Shown piece by piece: positions 34,919 to 43,061 of a stretch of DNA of 47,038 nucleotides. The DNA comes from Hyphomicrobiales bacterium (lineage in GTDB: Bacteria > Pseudomonadota > Alphaproteobacteria > Rhizobiales > Rhizobiaceae): positions 1-47,038 of the forward strand of contig UCNE01000001.1 in assembly GCA_900473685.1 (NCBI GenBank), written 5' to 3'. The notes beneath the pieces are model-generated. The model did no database searches. It was given only the letters and a program-made list of their open reading frames with translations, and had not been told where the DNA came from. Both the position numbers and the translations under genes were made by a program. The stretch's first letter is position 1. Each line of letters opens with the position of its first letter.

Positions 34919-36544
34919 TTACTTCGCTGCCTTCAGCAGGGCAGCAACCAGGCCCGCCGTCGAACTGTCATGACCCGCAGCGCTTTCCTTGCCTTCGACG
35001 ACCGGCAGCAGGCCTGTCGCCAGTTCCTTGCCAAGCTCGACACCCCACTGGTCGAAGGAGTTGATGTTGAACAGCGCGCCCTCGACGAAGACGCGATGTT
35101 CGTAGAGCGCGATCAGACGGCCAAAGGTGAAGGGCGTCATCTCGTCATAGACGAGGGTCAGCGACGGGCGGTTGCCGGTGAAGACACGGTGCGGCGCGAT
35201 GCGCTCGATGAAGTCCTTGTCCTGACCTTTCGACGCCATCTGGGCCTTGGCTTCGTCCAGCGTGCGGCCCTTCATCAGGGCTTCCGACTGTGCCAGGCAA
35301 TTGGCCATCAAAAGCTGATGCTGATGGCGCAGATTGGGCTCATGGCCGTTGGCGGCGATCATGAATTCGGCCGGGATGACGCTCGTACCCTGATGGATCA
35401 GCTGGTAGAAGGCGTGCTGGCCGTTGGTGCCGGGCTCGCCCCAGACAACCGGGCCAGAATTGCCCTCGACCGGCGTACCGTCGAGCGTCACGCCCTTGCC
35501 GTTCGATTCCATATCGAGCTGCTGCAGGTAAGCCGGGAAGCGCGACAGGCGCTGGTCATAGGGCAGAATGGCGCGCGTGGCGTAACCCAGCACGTTGCGA
35601 TGGTAAAAGCCCAGCAAGCCAAGCAGCATCGGGATGTTTTCGCGCAAGGGTGCTGTGCGGAAATGATTGTCGATGGCGTGCGCGCCGGCCAGGAACTCGC
35701 CAAAATTCTCCTTGCCGATGGCGATCATCAGCGGCAGGCCGATCGCCGACCAGATCGAATAGCGCCCGCCGACCCAATCCCAGAAACCGAAGATGCGGTC
35801 CGCGTCGATGCCGAAAGCGGCAACCTTGTCGAGTGCCGTGGAGACGGCGCAGAAATGATGGCCGACGGCCTTTTCGCCAAGCCTTTCGGCAATGAACGCA
35901 CGCGCGGTCGCGGCATTGGTCATTGTCTCAATGGTGGTGAAGGTCTTGGATGCAACGATGAACAGCGAAGTTTCAGCGTCGAGCAGCTTCAGCGTGTCGG
36001 CGATATGCGCGCCGTCGATATTGGAAACGAAATGCAGGCGGGGGCCGTCGTGATTAGGCGCCAGCGCCAGCGTCGCCATGACGGGGCCGAGGTCTGAGCC
36101 GCCGATGCCGATATTGATGACATCGGTGATCTTCTTGCCGGTGGCGCCCTTCAGCGTGCCCGAGCGGATACCGTCGGAAAAGACGCCCATGGCTGCAAGC
36201 ACGGCGTTGACGTCGGGCATAACATCCTTGCCATCGACCAAAACCGGCGTATTGGAACGGTTACGCAGTGCGGTGTGTAGCACGGCGCGGCCTTCGGTGA
36301 TGTTGATGATATCGCCGGCAAACATCGCGTCGCGCTTCCCGGCAACTTTCGCAGCCTTGGCGATTGCCTCCAGGCCATCAATCACCTTGTCGTTGACGGC
36401 GCATTTCGAATAATCGAACAGCATGTCGTCAAGCGTCACGCTGTATTTGGCGAAACGCTTGGGATCGCTCGCGAAAGCAGCCCGGATGTCTGTTGCGTTG
36501 GTGTCGGAAACGGTGGATTTCAGCTGTTCGACAAGCGCGCTCAT
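34919..36544 (-). CDS. pgi: Glucose-6-phosphate isomerase
   Basis: Interconverts glucose 6-phosphate and fructose 6-phosphate; cytosolic, 541 aa. Family signatures seen: [42 protein letters not shown] and [14 protein letters not shown]. The catalytic Glu region [10 protein letters not shown] and His in [12 protein letters not shown] are present. ATG 36544 has AAGGA upstream and removes a 19-residue tail without family match. A promoter-like TTGATT-N17-ATAGCT lies about 45 bp before it. Joins the fructose branch to the Entner-Doudoroff and pentose-phosphate routes. Confidence 0.96.
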   Translation of the reverse strand: MSALVEQLKSTVSDTNATDIRAAFASDPKRFAKYSVTLDDMLFDYSKCAVNDKVIDGLEAIAKAAKVAGKRDAMFAGDIINITEGRAVLHTALRNRSNTPVLVDGKDVMPDVNAVLAAMGVFSDGIRSGTLKGATGKKITDVINIGIGGSDLGPVMATLALAPNHDGPRLHFVSNIDGAHIADTLKLLDAETSLFIVASKTFTTIETMTNAATARAFIAERLGEKAVGHHFCAVSTALDKVAAFGIDADRIFGFWDWVGGRYSIWSAIGLPLMIAIGKENFGEFLAGAHAIDNHFRTAPLRENIPMLLGLLGFYHRNVLGYATRAILPYDQRLSRFPAYLQQLDMESNGKGVTLDGTPVEGNSGPVVWGEPGTNGQHAFYQLIHQGTSVIPAEFMIAANGHEPNLRHQHQLLMANCLAQSEALMKGRTLDEAKAQMASKGQDKDFIERIAPHRVFTGNRPSLTLVYDEMTPFTFGRLIALYEHRVFVEGALFNINSFDQWGVELGKELATGLLPVVEGKESAAGHDSSTAGLVAALLKAAK

Positions 36545-36676
36545 GGCAGGTTCCTTGCGTTGCGGAAGGGTTGCGATAGCTATTCGCTTTGCCCTTGGCA
36601 AATCAAGCCTGTCCTCATGCGAAGACTAAAAAGCCGTGCGACTTTCTTCGGTCGATGGCCGAATATCGCCTTATGG

Positions 36677-36704
36677 TTGCGGCTTGGTGTATTTGCAGTA
36701 TGCT
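36677..36704 (+). promoter_or_regulatory. Candidate promoter of the small-ORF transcript
   Basis: TTGCGG (36677-36682), 16-bp spacer, TATGCT (36699-36704). The predicted start, about 36711, coincides with the 5' edge of the long-range stem that begins at 36710. By eye only. Confidence 0.4.
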
Positions 36705-36709
36705 TTCCG

Positions 36710-36803
36710 CATTCGAGGACGAAGCAGCAACGCCAGGCCAGTTGGCGCATCCGGGCAGATGGGCTTTCCGGACTGTAGCAGGACACAGCCCTGTCCTCGA
36801 ATG
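36710..36803 (+). ncRNA. Structured 5' leader closed by an 11-bp stem
   Basis: CATTCGAGGAC (36710-36720) is perfectly complementary to GTCCTCGAATG (36793-36803), enclosing 72 nt with smaller stems (CGCCA/TGGCG; CCGG/CCGG; AGGAC/GTCCT as an alternative to the closing stem). The 3' arm ends immediately before the Shine-Dalgarno of the 29-codon ORF. It may be a free small RNA or the regulatory leader of that ORF. Confidence 0.5.
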
Positions 36804-36815
36804 TGGAGGTGGGCT

Positions 36816-36905
36816 ATGTGGTTCAGACCATTTAGCATCACGCTTGGCGTAAGAAAAACCCGCACGAGCTGGTTAATCACCGTGCGGGTCAATTTCTTAG
36901 CATAG
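36816..36905 (+). CDS. Putative 29-aa small protein, possible type I toxin
   Basis: An ATG preceded by GGAGGT with a 5-nt spacing, the best ribosome site in this gap. The product MWFRPFSITLGVRKTRTSWL plus nine residues (ITVRVNFLA) has net positive charge and alternating hydrophobic/polar residues, suggesting an amphipathic beta hairpin or membrane-active peptide. I do not recognise a family. Its 3' half is covered by a candidate antisense RNA (36851-36941), and its leader can fold onto itself, which together recall type I toxin mRNAs. Alternative: a chance ORF in the untranslated space between fadD and pgi. Confidence 0.4.
   Translation: MWFRPFSITLGVRKTRTSWLITVRVNFLA
36851..36889 (-). terminator. 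Intrinsic terminator (fadD or antisense RNA)
   Basis: On the minus strand a 9-bp stem ACCCGCACG/CGTGCGGGT (36889-36881 with 36866-36858), a 14-nt loop, then TTTTTCTT. It lies about 100 bp beyond the fadD stop, inside the span of the 29-codon plus-strand ORF. Confidence 0.8.
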
Positions 36906-36941
36906 CAAACGGTGGCTGGAGTTCGCGCTCCAGTCACCACT
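36851..36941 (-). ncRNA. Candidate antisense small RNA opposite the 29-codon ORF
   Basis: A predicted transcript of about 91 nt from the promoter at 36948-36976 to the terminator at 36851. It would contain a 5' hairpin with an 11-bp stem including one wobble or mismatch pair (36911-36921 with 36928-36938, loop of six), a single-stranded stretch, and the terminator hairpin. It is complementary to the last 55 nt of the ORF. It could alternatively be just the fadD 3' untranslated region. Confidence 0.45.
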
Positions 36942-36947
36942 CCGCTA

Positions 36948-36976
36948 AAATAGATGTTTTGCGTCACTCTGACAAG
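36948..36976 (-). promoter_or_regulatory. Candidate promoter of the antisense RNA
   Basis: On the minus strand CTTGTC (36976-36971), exactly 17 bp, CTATTT (36953-36948). This is close to the rhizobial CTTGAC-N17-CTATAT form. The -35 begins 12-13 bp after the fadD stop codon. Confidence 0.5.
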
Positions 36977-36988
36977 CGAACGCAGCCT

Positions 36989-38689
36989 TTACCCGCGCAG
37001 GTCCTTGCGCAGGATCTTGCCGACATTCGATTTCGGCAGTTCGGTGCGGAACTCAACAAATCTTGGCCGCTTGTAGTTGGTCAGGTTTGCGGCGCAATGC
37101 GCCTTTACCTCTGCTTCCGTCAGGTTCGGGTCCCTCTTGACGACGAATAGTTTGACGGCTTCGCCCGAATGTTCGTCCGGCACGCCGATCGCAGCGCATT
37201 CGAGAATGCCTGCGAGGGTCATCGCCACTTCCTCGATCTCGTTGGGAAACACGTTGAAGCCGGACACCAGGATCATGTCCTTCTTGCGGTCGACGATCTT
37301 GACCAGTCCTTCCGGATTCATGAAGCCGATATCGCCCGAGCGGAAAAAGCCGTCGGCGGAAATGGCCTTGGCTGTTTCGTCGGGCCGCTGCCAGTAGCCG
37401 GCCATGACTTGCGGCCCGCGGATGCAGATTTCGCCGATATCACCGAGTGGTAGTGTGTTGCCATCCTCGTCGCGAATCTCGACGTCGGTTGACGGCAATG
37501 GCAGGCCGATCGTGCCCGTGAATTCCTTGCCGTCGAGCCGGTTGGCGGTCGCGACCGGGGAGGTTTCCGAGAGCCCGTAACCTTCCTTGATCGGCGAGCC
37601 GGTCATTTTTTCCCAGCGTTCCGCGACGGGGCGCTGCACAGCCATGCCGCCGCCGAAGGTCAGCGCCAGGTCCGAGAAATCCAGCTTTTGGAATTCGCCA
37701 TTGTTCATCAAGGCGTTGAACAGCGTGTTGAGGCCGGGGAAGATATTGACCCTGTACTTTCCGATTTCCTTGACGAAGGCCGGAATGTCGCGCGGGTTGG
37801 GGATCAGGATATTCTCGCCGCCGGTGCTGAGCCCCATCAGCGAATTCACCGTCAAGGCGAAGATATGGTAGAGCGGCAGCGCGCAGAGAAACACCAGGCG
37901 ATCAGGGCGCTTCTTGTCGAGGAAGGCCGTTTCGAGCCAGAGCCCCATCTGGGACATGTTCGATAAAAGATTGGAATGGGTGAGCGTCGCGCCCTTGGAG
38001 ACGCCGGTCGTTCCACCGGTATACTGCAGGAAAGCGACATCGCCCGGTTTTACATCGATGGCCTTGAGCGTCTGGCCTGCGCCCTTTGCCAGCACAGCCT
38101 TAAAGGCCAGATGTCCTGGCAGTGACCAGGCAGGCACCAGCTTCTTCACCTTGCGCACGACGATGTTGACGATCAGGCCCTTGAGGCCGAGAAGATCGCC
38201 CATTGTGGCGACAACCGTGTGTTTCAGATCCGTGCGTGCCGCCACCTGCTCGACGGTGTGGGCGAAGTTTTCCAGCACGAATATCGCCTTGGCGCCGGAA
38301 TCTTTCAGCTGGTGTTCCAGCTCGCGCGGCGTATAGAGCGGGTTGACGTTGACGACCGTATAGCCGGCCCGCAGGATGCCGAAGACGATGACCGGGTTCT
38401 GCAGGATGTTCGGCATCATCACGGCGACGCGATCACCCTTGGCAAGGCCGGTCGATTGCAGCCAGGCACCGATCTTCCGGCTCTGCGCATCGAGGTCGGC
38501 AAATGTCAGGGTCTTGCCCATGCAGGTAAAGGCGGCGCGATCAGCATATTTCTTGCAGGATTGTGCGAAGAGATCGCCAATCGAAGCGTAGGGCAGGGGA
38601 TCAATATCGGCCGGCATGCCGGGCGGGTAGGATTGCAGCCAGGGTTTGGCCGCTTGCGGACCGGGGGTCTGCATCAATGTGTCAGGCAT
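36989..38689 (-). CDS. fadD: Long-chain fatty acid-CoA ligase
   Basis: Activates fatty acids to acyl-CoA via acyl-AMP, coupled to uptake, for beta-oxidation. 566 aa. AMP-binding P-loop FLQYTGGTTGVSKGATLTH, then GYGLSETSP, YWQRPDETAKA and the C-terminal RSGDIGFMNPEGLVKIVDRKKDMI with the hinge Asp and Lys motif ELPKSNVGKILRKDLR are all present. GGGAG precedes the ATG. The promoter carries a LiuR-like palindrome and a perfect TATAAT about 185 bp upstream. In S. meliloti fadD also affects swarming and signalling. Confidence 0.95.
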   Translation of the reverse strand: MPDTLMQTPGPQAAKPWLQSYPPGMPADIDPLPYASIGDLFAQSCKKYADRAAFTCMGKTLTFADLDAQSRKIGAWLQSTGLAKGDRVAVMMPNILQNPVIVFGILRAGYTVVNVNPLYTPRELEHQLKDSGAKAIFVLENFAHTVEQVAARTDLKHTVVATMGDLLGLKGLIVNIVVRKVKKLVPAWSLPGHLAFKAVLAKGAGQTLKAIDVKPGDVAFLQYTGGTTGVSKGATLTHSNLLSNMSQMGLWLETAFLDKKRPDRLVFLCALPLYHIFALTVNSLMGLSTGGENILIPNPRDIPAFVKEIGKYRVNIFPGLNTLFNALMNNGEFQKLDFSDLALTFGGGMAVQRPVAERWEKMTGSPIKEGYGLSETSPVATANRLDGKEFTGTIGLPLPSTDVEIRDEDGNTLPLGDIGEICIRGPQVMAGYWQRPDETAKAISADGFFRSGDIGFMNPEGLVKIVDRKKDMILVSGFNVFPNEIEEVAMTLAGILECAAIGVPDEHSGEAVKLFVVKRDPNLTEAEVKAHCAANLTNYKRPRFVEFRTELPKSNVGKILRKDLRG

Positions 38690-38872
38690 CGTCTCTCTCC
38701 CTCATCGATCCGTCGCCGCGCTCAAGGAGAAGCGCATCGTCACTCCTTTTTCCATGCGCAACCCTGTCCGAAAATGTCTCCGGCAAGCCTGTCACGCATG
38801 CGCGAAAAATCCCTCCAGACCCTTCGCTACTCAAGATGGAGTTTTTGTTGCGCTCCATCAAGAGCATTCCGG

Positions 38873-38899
38873 ATTATATAACCTTGACGTAAACGTCAA
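38873..38899 (-). promoter_or_regulatory. fadD promoter with LiuR-like operator
   Basis: The palindrome TTGACGT-AA-ACGTCAA (38884-38899) closely matches the site known for LiuR, a MerR-type regulator of fatty-acid and branched-chain amino-acid breakdown in proteobacteria. On the minus strand it directly precedes TATAAT (38878-38873), the place a MerR-type activator binds. It is about 185-210 bp upstream of fadD. Confidence 0.6.
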
Positions 38900-38974
38900 T
38901 AAGCCCCGCGCATGCGTCCAGATTTCGTGGCTTCCATCCGCATCAATCCCTTTGCGAGCAGGGATAAAAGGGTA

Positions 38975-38989
38975 TATTGCATTGCAATA
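38975..38989. promoter_or_regulatory. Palindromic operator upstream of the MFS gene
   Basis: TATTGCA-T-TGCAATA, a perfect 15-bp dyad, 90-104 bp upstream of the MFS start. It has the T-N11-A form of LysR sites, but no LysR gene is adjacent. Confidence 0.45.
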
Positions 38990-39078
38990 GCGCCTAGGCT
39001 TTCCTCCCGATCTTGCCTCGGTTTCCCATTTCAGAATGAAATTCCTTTGGGCCGATGCGGCTTCAGGCAGGTCTTCCC

Positions 39079-40281
39079 ATGTCAGACAACGCTCTTCCTT
39101 CCATTCCGGCCGCCCGCTGGGGCGGAATGTCCAGTGCAGAATTGGCCTTGGCCGTCGGTGGCTTTGGCATCGGCACCGGGGAATTCGCGATCATGGGGCT
39201 TTTGCCGCAGGTGGCGGGCGATCTTTCGGTCTCGGTTCCCTATGCAGGCCACGTCATCAGCTCCTACGCGATCGGCGTGGTTGTCGGCGCGCCGCTAATC
39301 GCCGTGCTTGCTGCACGGTTTTCAAGGCACAATGTGCTGCTCGCATTGATGAGCCTGTTTGCGCTTGGCAACCTTGCCAGTGCGGCGGCCGATAGTTTCG
39401 GCCTTCTGGTTGCGGCCCGGTTTCTCGCCGGCCTGCCACATGGCGCCTTTTTCGGTGTCGCGGCCCTGGTCGCCGCCGGCATGGCTGCTCCACACCAGCG
39501 AGCGCGCGCCATCGGCCGCGTCATGATGGGCCTGACGGTTGCGACCCTGCTCGGTACGCCGCTTGCCGCCTGGTTCGGCCAGGCGCTCGGCTGGCGCGCC
39601 GCTTTTGCCATTGTCGGTGCCATCAGTGTGCTGACCATCGTGCTGACATGGCTTTTCGTGCCGAAGGACAAGGCCAACCCGGCCGCCACGCCGCTGAAGG
39701 AGCTGGGGGCTCTCGGCAAGAGCCAGGTCTGGCTGACGCTCGGCATCTGCGCCATCGGTTGCGGCGGCATGTTTGCGGTTTTCAGCTACATCACTCCGGC
39801 GCTGACAGAAGTTGCCGGCATATCGCTTGGAACCGTTCCGATCATGCTGTCCGTGTTCGGCGCGGGCATGATCCTCGGCAATATCGTCGGCTCGCGTCTT
39901 GCCGACTGGAAGCTGATGCCGGCGATCGGCATTGCGCTGGTCTTCAACCTTGTCGCCTACGTGCTGTTCTACTTCACCATGACGACGCCCTGGATGGCCG
40001 TCATCAACGTCTTGCTGATCGGCGGTGGCTTTGCCGTCGTGCCGGGTATCCAGATGCGGCTGATGGACGTTGCGGGCGAAGCGCAGACCCTGGCGGCCGC
40101 AGCCAGCCATTCCGCCTTCAATCTTGCCAATGCGCTGGGGGCCTGGCTTGGCGGTCTCTCCATTGCGGCGGGTTATGGCTGGACATCCACCGGCCTTGTC
40201 GGGGCGATGATGTCGGTGGCAGGCATCGGCATTTTCCTGTCGTCGGTCTTTCTCGATCGCTCGAAGGCGGCAGCCCGCTAA
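39079..40281 (+). CDS. MFS efflux transporter (DHA1, AraJ/PbuE-like)
   Basis: Inner-membrane proton-coupled exporter, 400 aa, twelve membrane helices. Motifs: LAVGGFGIGTGEFAIMGLLPQVAGDL in helix 1, the A-like loop LAARFSRHNVLLALM, and motif C-like GRVMMGLTVATLLGTPLAAW in helix 5. The substrate is unknown; relatives export sugars, purines or chloramphenicol-like drugs. ATG 39079 is preferred over 39055 by family N terminus. Single gene with a dyad in its promoter region. Confidence 0.9.
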   Translation: MSDNALPSIPAARWGGMSSAELALAVGGFGIGTGEFAIMGLLPQVAGDLSVSVPYAGHVISSYAIGVVVGAPLIAVLAARFSRHNVLLALMSLFALGNLASAAADSFGLLVAARFLAGLPHGAFFGVAALVAAGMAAPHQRARAIGRVMMGLTVATLLGTPLAAWFGQALGWRAAFAIVGAISVLTIVLTWLFVPKDKANPAATPLKELGALGKSQVWLTLGICAIGCGGMFAVFSYITPALTEVAGISLGTVPIMLSVFGAGMILGNIVGSRLADWKLMPAIGIALVFNLVAYVLFYFTMTTPWMAVINVLLIGGGFAVVPGIQMRLMDVAGEAQTLAAAASHSAFNLANALGAWLGGLSIAAGYGWTSTGLVGAMMSVAGIGIFLSSVFLDRSKAAAR

Positions 40282-40346
40282 GGGTGGCGCCCCGGTGAAA
40301 CGGGCTTGCGTTCTCCCTACGTAAAATCGTTTGTCATCCGCTTGTG

Positions 40347-40380
40347 TTGACCATGCGGCCATACTTACCTATGCCGCATG
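40347..40380 (+). promoter_or_regulatory. Promoter with overlapping inverted repeat, AI-2E-family permease gene
   Basis: TTGACC (40347-40352), 16-17 bp, CTATGC (40369-40374). The spacer is framed by a perfect 8-bp inverted repeat CATGCGGC/GCCGCATG (40352-40359 with 40373-40380), so a bound repressor would cover both promoter boxes. Confidence 0.5.
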
Positions 40381-40465
40381 CCGATGGGTTTAGCGCACAC
40401 AGCGGAAACACGCTGGCTTGCCGCAGGTTTTGCTGTCATCTTGAATGACACTGGGAGGAACGCTT

Positions 40466-41617
40466 TTGCAACTGAGCAATCGTGAACGGGGCGAACTGCC
40501 GTCGGAACCGCGACTTTTCGGCCGCACGGCCTATGAACGTTCGGCGCTGGTCGGCCCGATTGCGGCTGCGCGCTGGCTTCTGGTGTTCGTCCTTCTGGCC
40601 GGCGTCTATTTCTTCCATGGGTTTCTGGTGCCGGTGCTGGCTGCCCTCGTCATCGGATTTGCCAGCTGGCCGATCTACCGCTGGCTTCTCGGTGCCATCG
40701 GCGGAAATCGGACGATCGGGGCGACGATTGCCATCATTGCGGTGATTTCCTTCATTGTTGCGCCGATATCGCTTGCTGCGGTTTATGCCGTCGATGAAGT
40801 GCACAACTGGGCCGTCTGGACGATCGAGACCAACGCCACTGGTGCACCCGTGCCCGTGTGGTTGACGCAGATTCCCGGTGCTGGTGTTTGGCTGGGTACC
40901 CAATGGGCAAAATACATCGGCCATCCCGGCGCACTTGGCGAACTGGTGCAGCTCGTCAGCGGCTCCAATATCGGCAACATTTATCGCGGCGTGCTCGTTG
41001 TCGGCGCCTCGGCGTTCCAGTCGTTGCTGACGCTCCTCTTCATGCTGATTACGCTTTTCTTCGTCTATCGCGACGGGGAAAAGCTGGTCGCCCAACTCGA
41101 CCACCTTGGCGAACGGATTCTGCCGATGCGCTGGGAGCGTGTCTCGCGCATCGTGCCCCTGACCATCAGCTCGACCGTTACCGGCATGGGCGTCATCGCC
41201 ATCGGCGAAGGCATCGTGCTGGGGATCGCCTATTGGATGGCGGGCGTACCATCACCAGTCACACTCGGTATCATCACCGGCATCATGGCGCTCGTGCCCG
41301 GTGGCGCGCCGCTGTGTTTCACGCTGGTATCGATCTATCTCGTTGCCAGCGGGTCGCCCGTGGCCGGTGCGGCGCTGTTCGTCTGGGGAACGGTCGAATT
41401 GTTCATCGTCGACAAGACGCTTCGGCCAAGGCTGGTTGGCGGTCCCATCAAGCTGCCCTTCCTGCCGACATTCTTCGGGCTTGTCGGGGGCGTCAAGACG
41501 ATGGGCTTTCTTGGCCTGTTCGTCGGCCCGGTGCTGATGGCGCTGCTCGTGTCGATCTGGCGCGAATGGCTGCGTGAGGTGACGGCCCCAACGCCGCCAA
41601 GCACGATCATCAAATAA
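40466..41617 (+). CDS. AI-2E family transporter (PerM/UPF0118)
   Basis: Integral inner-membrane protein, 383 aa, about seven or eight helices, with the paired N-terminal helices LLVFVLLAGVYFFHGFLVPVLAALVIGF and the conserved C-terminal PGGAPLCFTLVSIYLV and FLGLFVGPVLMALLVSIW. Members include TqsA (AI-2 export) and sodium/proton antiporters; which applies is unknown. TTG 40466 is chosen since GGGAGGAA sits 6-8 nt before it; an ATG at 40445 in the same frame lacks a ribosome site. Under the dyad-containing promoter at 40347-40380. Confidence 0.88.
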   Translation: MQLSNRERGELPSEPRLFGRTAYERSALVGPIAAARWLLVFVLLAGVYFFHGFLVPVLAALVIGFASWPIYRWLLGAIGGNRTIGATIAIIAVISFIVAPISLAAVYAVDEVHNWAVWTIETNATGAPVPVWLTQIPGAGVWLGTQWAKYIGHPGALGELVQLVSGSNIGNIYRGVLVVGASAFQSLLTLLFMLITLFFVYRDGEKLVAQLDHLGERILPMRWERVSRIVPLTISSTVTGMGVIAIGEGIVLGIAYWMAGVPSPVTLGIITGIMALVPGGAPLCFTLVSIYLVASGSPVAGAALFVWGTVELFIVDKTLRPRLVGGPIKLPFLPTFFGLVGGVKTMGFLGLFVGPVLMALLVSIWREWLREVTAPTPPSTIIK

Positions 41618-41811
41618 GACTGACGGCGTCGCCCTAATCGCGCCAACCTGTATTTGCGCCAAGCTGATTTCCTTCCCCTGCGCGAAAGTGAATCCGCAGA
41701 TTGGGGGGAATTGCCGCGTGATCTGCGCGCCGTGTTGCGCTAATGATTTTCTGCGCTTGATGGCATCCCGCGCCATCACGGCTGATCCATTCGAAACGTT
41801 CAGGGAAGCAG

Positions 41812-42639
41812 ATGAATCGCACTTATTACGCCCCACAGGGCGGCGCGCCAGCGCAAACCCAGCTGTTGACGGACCGCGCCGTCTTTACCGAAGCCTACGC
41901 CATCATCCCCAAGGGCGTGATGATGGATATCGTCACCAGCTTCTTGCCGTTCTGGGAAGATGCCCGGCTCTGGATCCTGTCGCGGCCGCTTTCGGGTTTC
42001 GCCGAGACCTTCTCGCAGTACATCATGGAAGTCGCGCCCGGCGGCGGTAGCGATCGGCCGGAACTCGACGATGGCGCCGAAGGTGTGCTGTTCATCGTCG
42101 AAGGCGAACTGACCGTGACGCTCAATGGCGAAGCGCATCAGATGCTCCCTGGCGGTTACGCCTTCATCCCGCCCGCAAGCAAATGGTCGGTGCGCAATAC
42201 CAGCGGCAAGACGGTGCGGTTCCACTGGGTCCGCAAGGCCTATGAATTTGTCGAGGGGCTCGATGTCCCGGCGCCTCTTTTCCTCAACGAAGCGGATATC
42301 GCGCCGTCACCAATGGCAGGAACCGAAGGCAAGTGGGCGACGACGCGCTTCGTCGATCCCAATGACCTGCGCCACGACATGCATGTGACGATCGTCACGT
42401 TCGAGCCGGGGGCCGTCATCCCGTTTGCAGAAACCCATGTGATGGAGCACGGGCTCTATGTGCTGGAAGGCAAGGCCGTTTACCGGCTCAATCAGGATTG
42501 GGTCGAAGTCGAGGCCGGCGATTATATGTGGCTGCGCGCCTTCTGCCCGCAGGCCTGCTATGCCGGCGGTCCCGGCAAATTCCGCTACCTGCTCTACAAG
42601 GACGTCAACCGCCACATGAAGCTGAAGCCGCGCGCCTAA
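41812..42639 (+). CDS. allE: (S)-ureidoglycine aminohydrolase
   Basis: Releases ammonia from ureidoglycine to give (S)-ureidoglycolate in purine (allantoin) breakdown; Mn-dependent. 275 aa, a bicupin. The first cupin has VAPGGGSDRPELDDGAEGVLFIVEGELTV, the second has the metal ligands in VTFEPGAVIPFAETHVMEHGLYVLEGKAVYRL. Begins MNRTYYAPQGGAP as in the YlbA/AllE group. GGGA precedes the ATG. No other purine-catabolism gene is in the window, so its pathway partners lie elsewhere. Confidence 0.93.
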   Translation: MNRTYYAPQGGAPAQTQLLTDRAVFTEAYAIIPKGVMMDIVTSFLPFWEDARLWILSRPLSGFAETFSQYIMEVAPGGGSDRPELDDGAEGVLFIVEGELTVTLNGEAHQMLPGGYAFIPPASKWSVRNTSGKTVRFHWVRKAYEFVEGLDVPAPLFLNEADIAPSPMAGTEGKWATTRFVDPNDLRHDMHVTIVTFEPGAVIPFAETHVMEHGLYVLEGKAVYRLNQDWVEVEAGDYMWLRAFCPQACYAGGPGKFRYLLYKDVNRHMKLKPRA

Positions 42640-42677
42640 GCTACGGCAAGCGTGCAACATGTTCCTGCCGGAAAGCC

Positions 42678-42866
42678 TCAGGCAAATCCGGCGGGAATAG
42701 GTGCGATCGTCCGGTCGCTGCCATAGTCGCGCTGATGGGCAGTGTGGCCACGAAGACGGCGCGGCGCAGCCTTGATTTCGGGCGCTGTCAGTTCGAAAAC
42801 GCCGTCGGCATAGGTGCCGGTATCTTCGGCGTCATCGCGCTTTGCCTTGAGAAGATTGAAGATCAT
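42678..42866 (-). CDS. Small hypothetical protein
   Basis: 62 aa, with GGGAGG 8-9 nt before the ATG, which argues for a real gene. MIFNLLKAKRDDAEDTGTYA begins a charged, Pro/Arg/His-rich chain without membrane segment or signal. No family recognised. It converges with allE. Confidence 0.6.
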   Translation of the reverse strand: MIFNLLKAKRDDAEDTGTYADGVFELTAPEIKAAPRRLRGHTAHQRDYGSDRTIAPIPAGFA

Positions 42867-42944
42867 CGCAGGTCCTCCCGGGTTTTCGCATCAACGGACA
42901 ATCCGCCGACCTGTTCCGCTGATAGCCGAAAAATAGTTAAAAAA

Positions 42945-42952
42945 TTAACCAT
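42945..42952 (+). promoter_or_regulatory. CtrA-like half-site upstream of the 62-aa gene
   Basis: TTAACCAT, preceded by another TTAA four bases away, within an A/T patch 79-86 bp upstream of the 62-aa ORF. Motif match only. Confidence 0.25.
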
Positions 42953-43061
42953 GTTTCGTGCGGAAGCTGATGGCGGTGCCACGCTTGCCCAAGAGGCATC
43001 ATACGGGAAAAATAAGACATTCGTGCGCCGGCGGATGCCCTTCGCAGCCGCGGAAGGCGGG

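Noticed and set aside
36710..36803. 6S RNA identity for the stem-closed element
   Set aside because: The size (about 94 nt) is too small, there is no clear central open bubble, and the context is unlike known ssrS loci.
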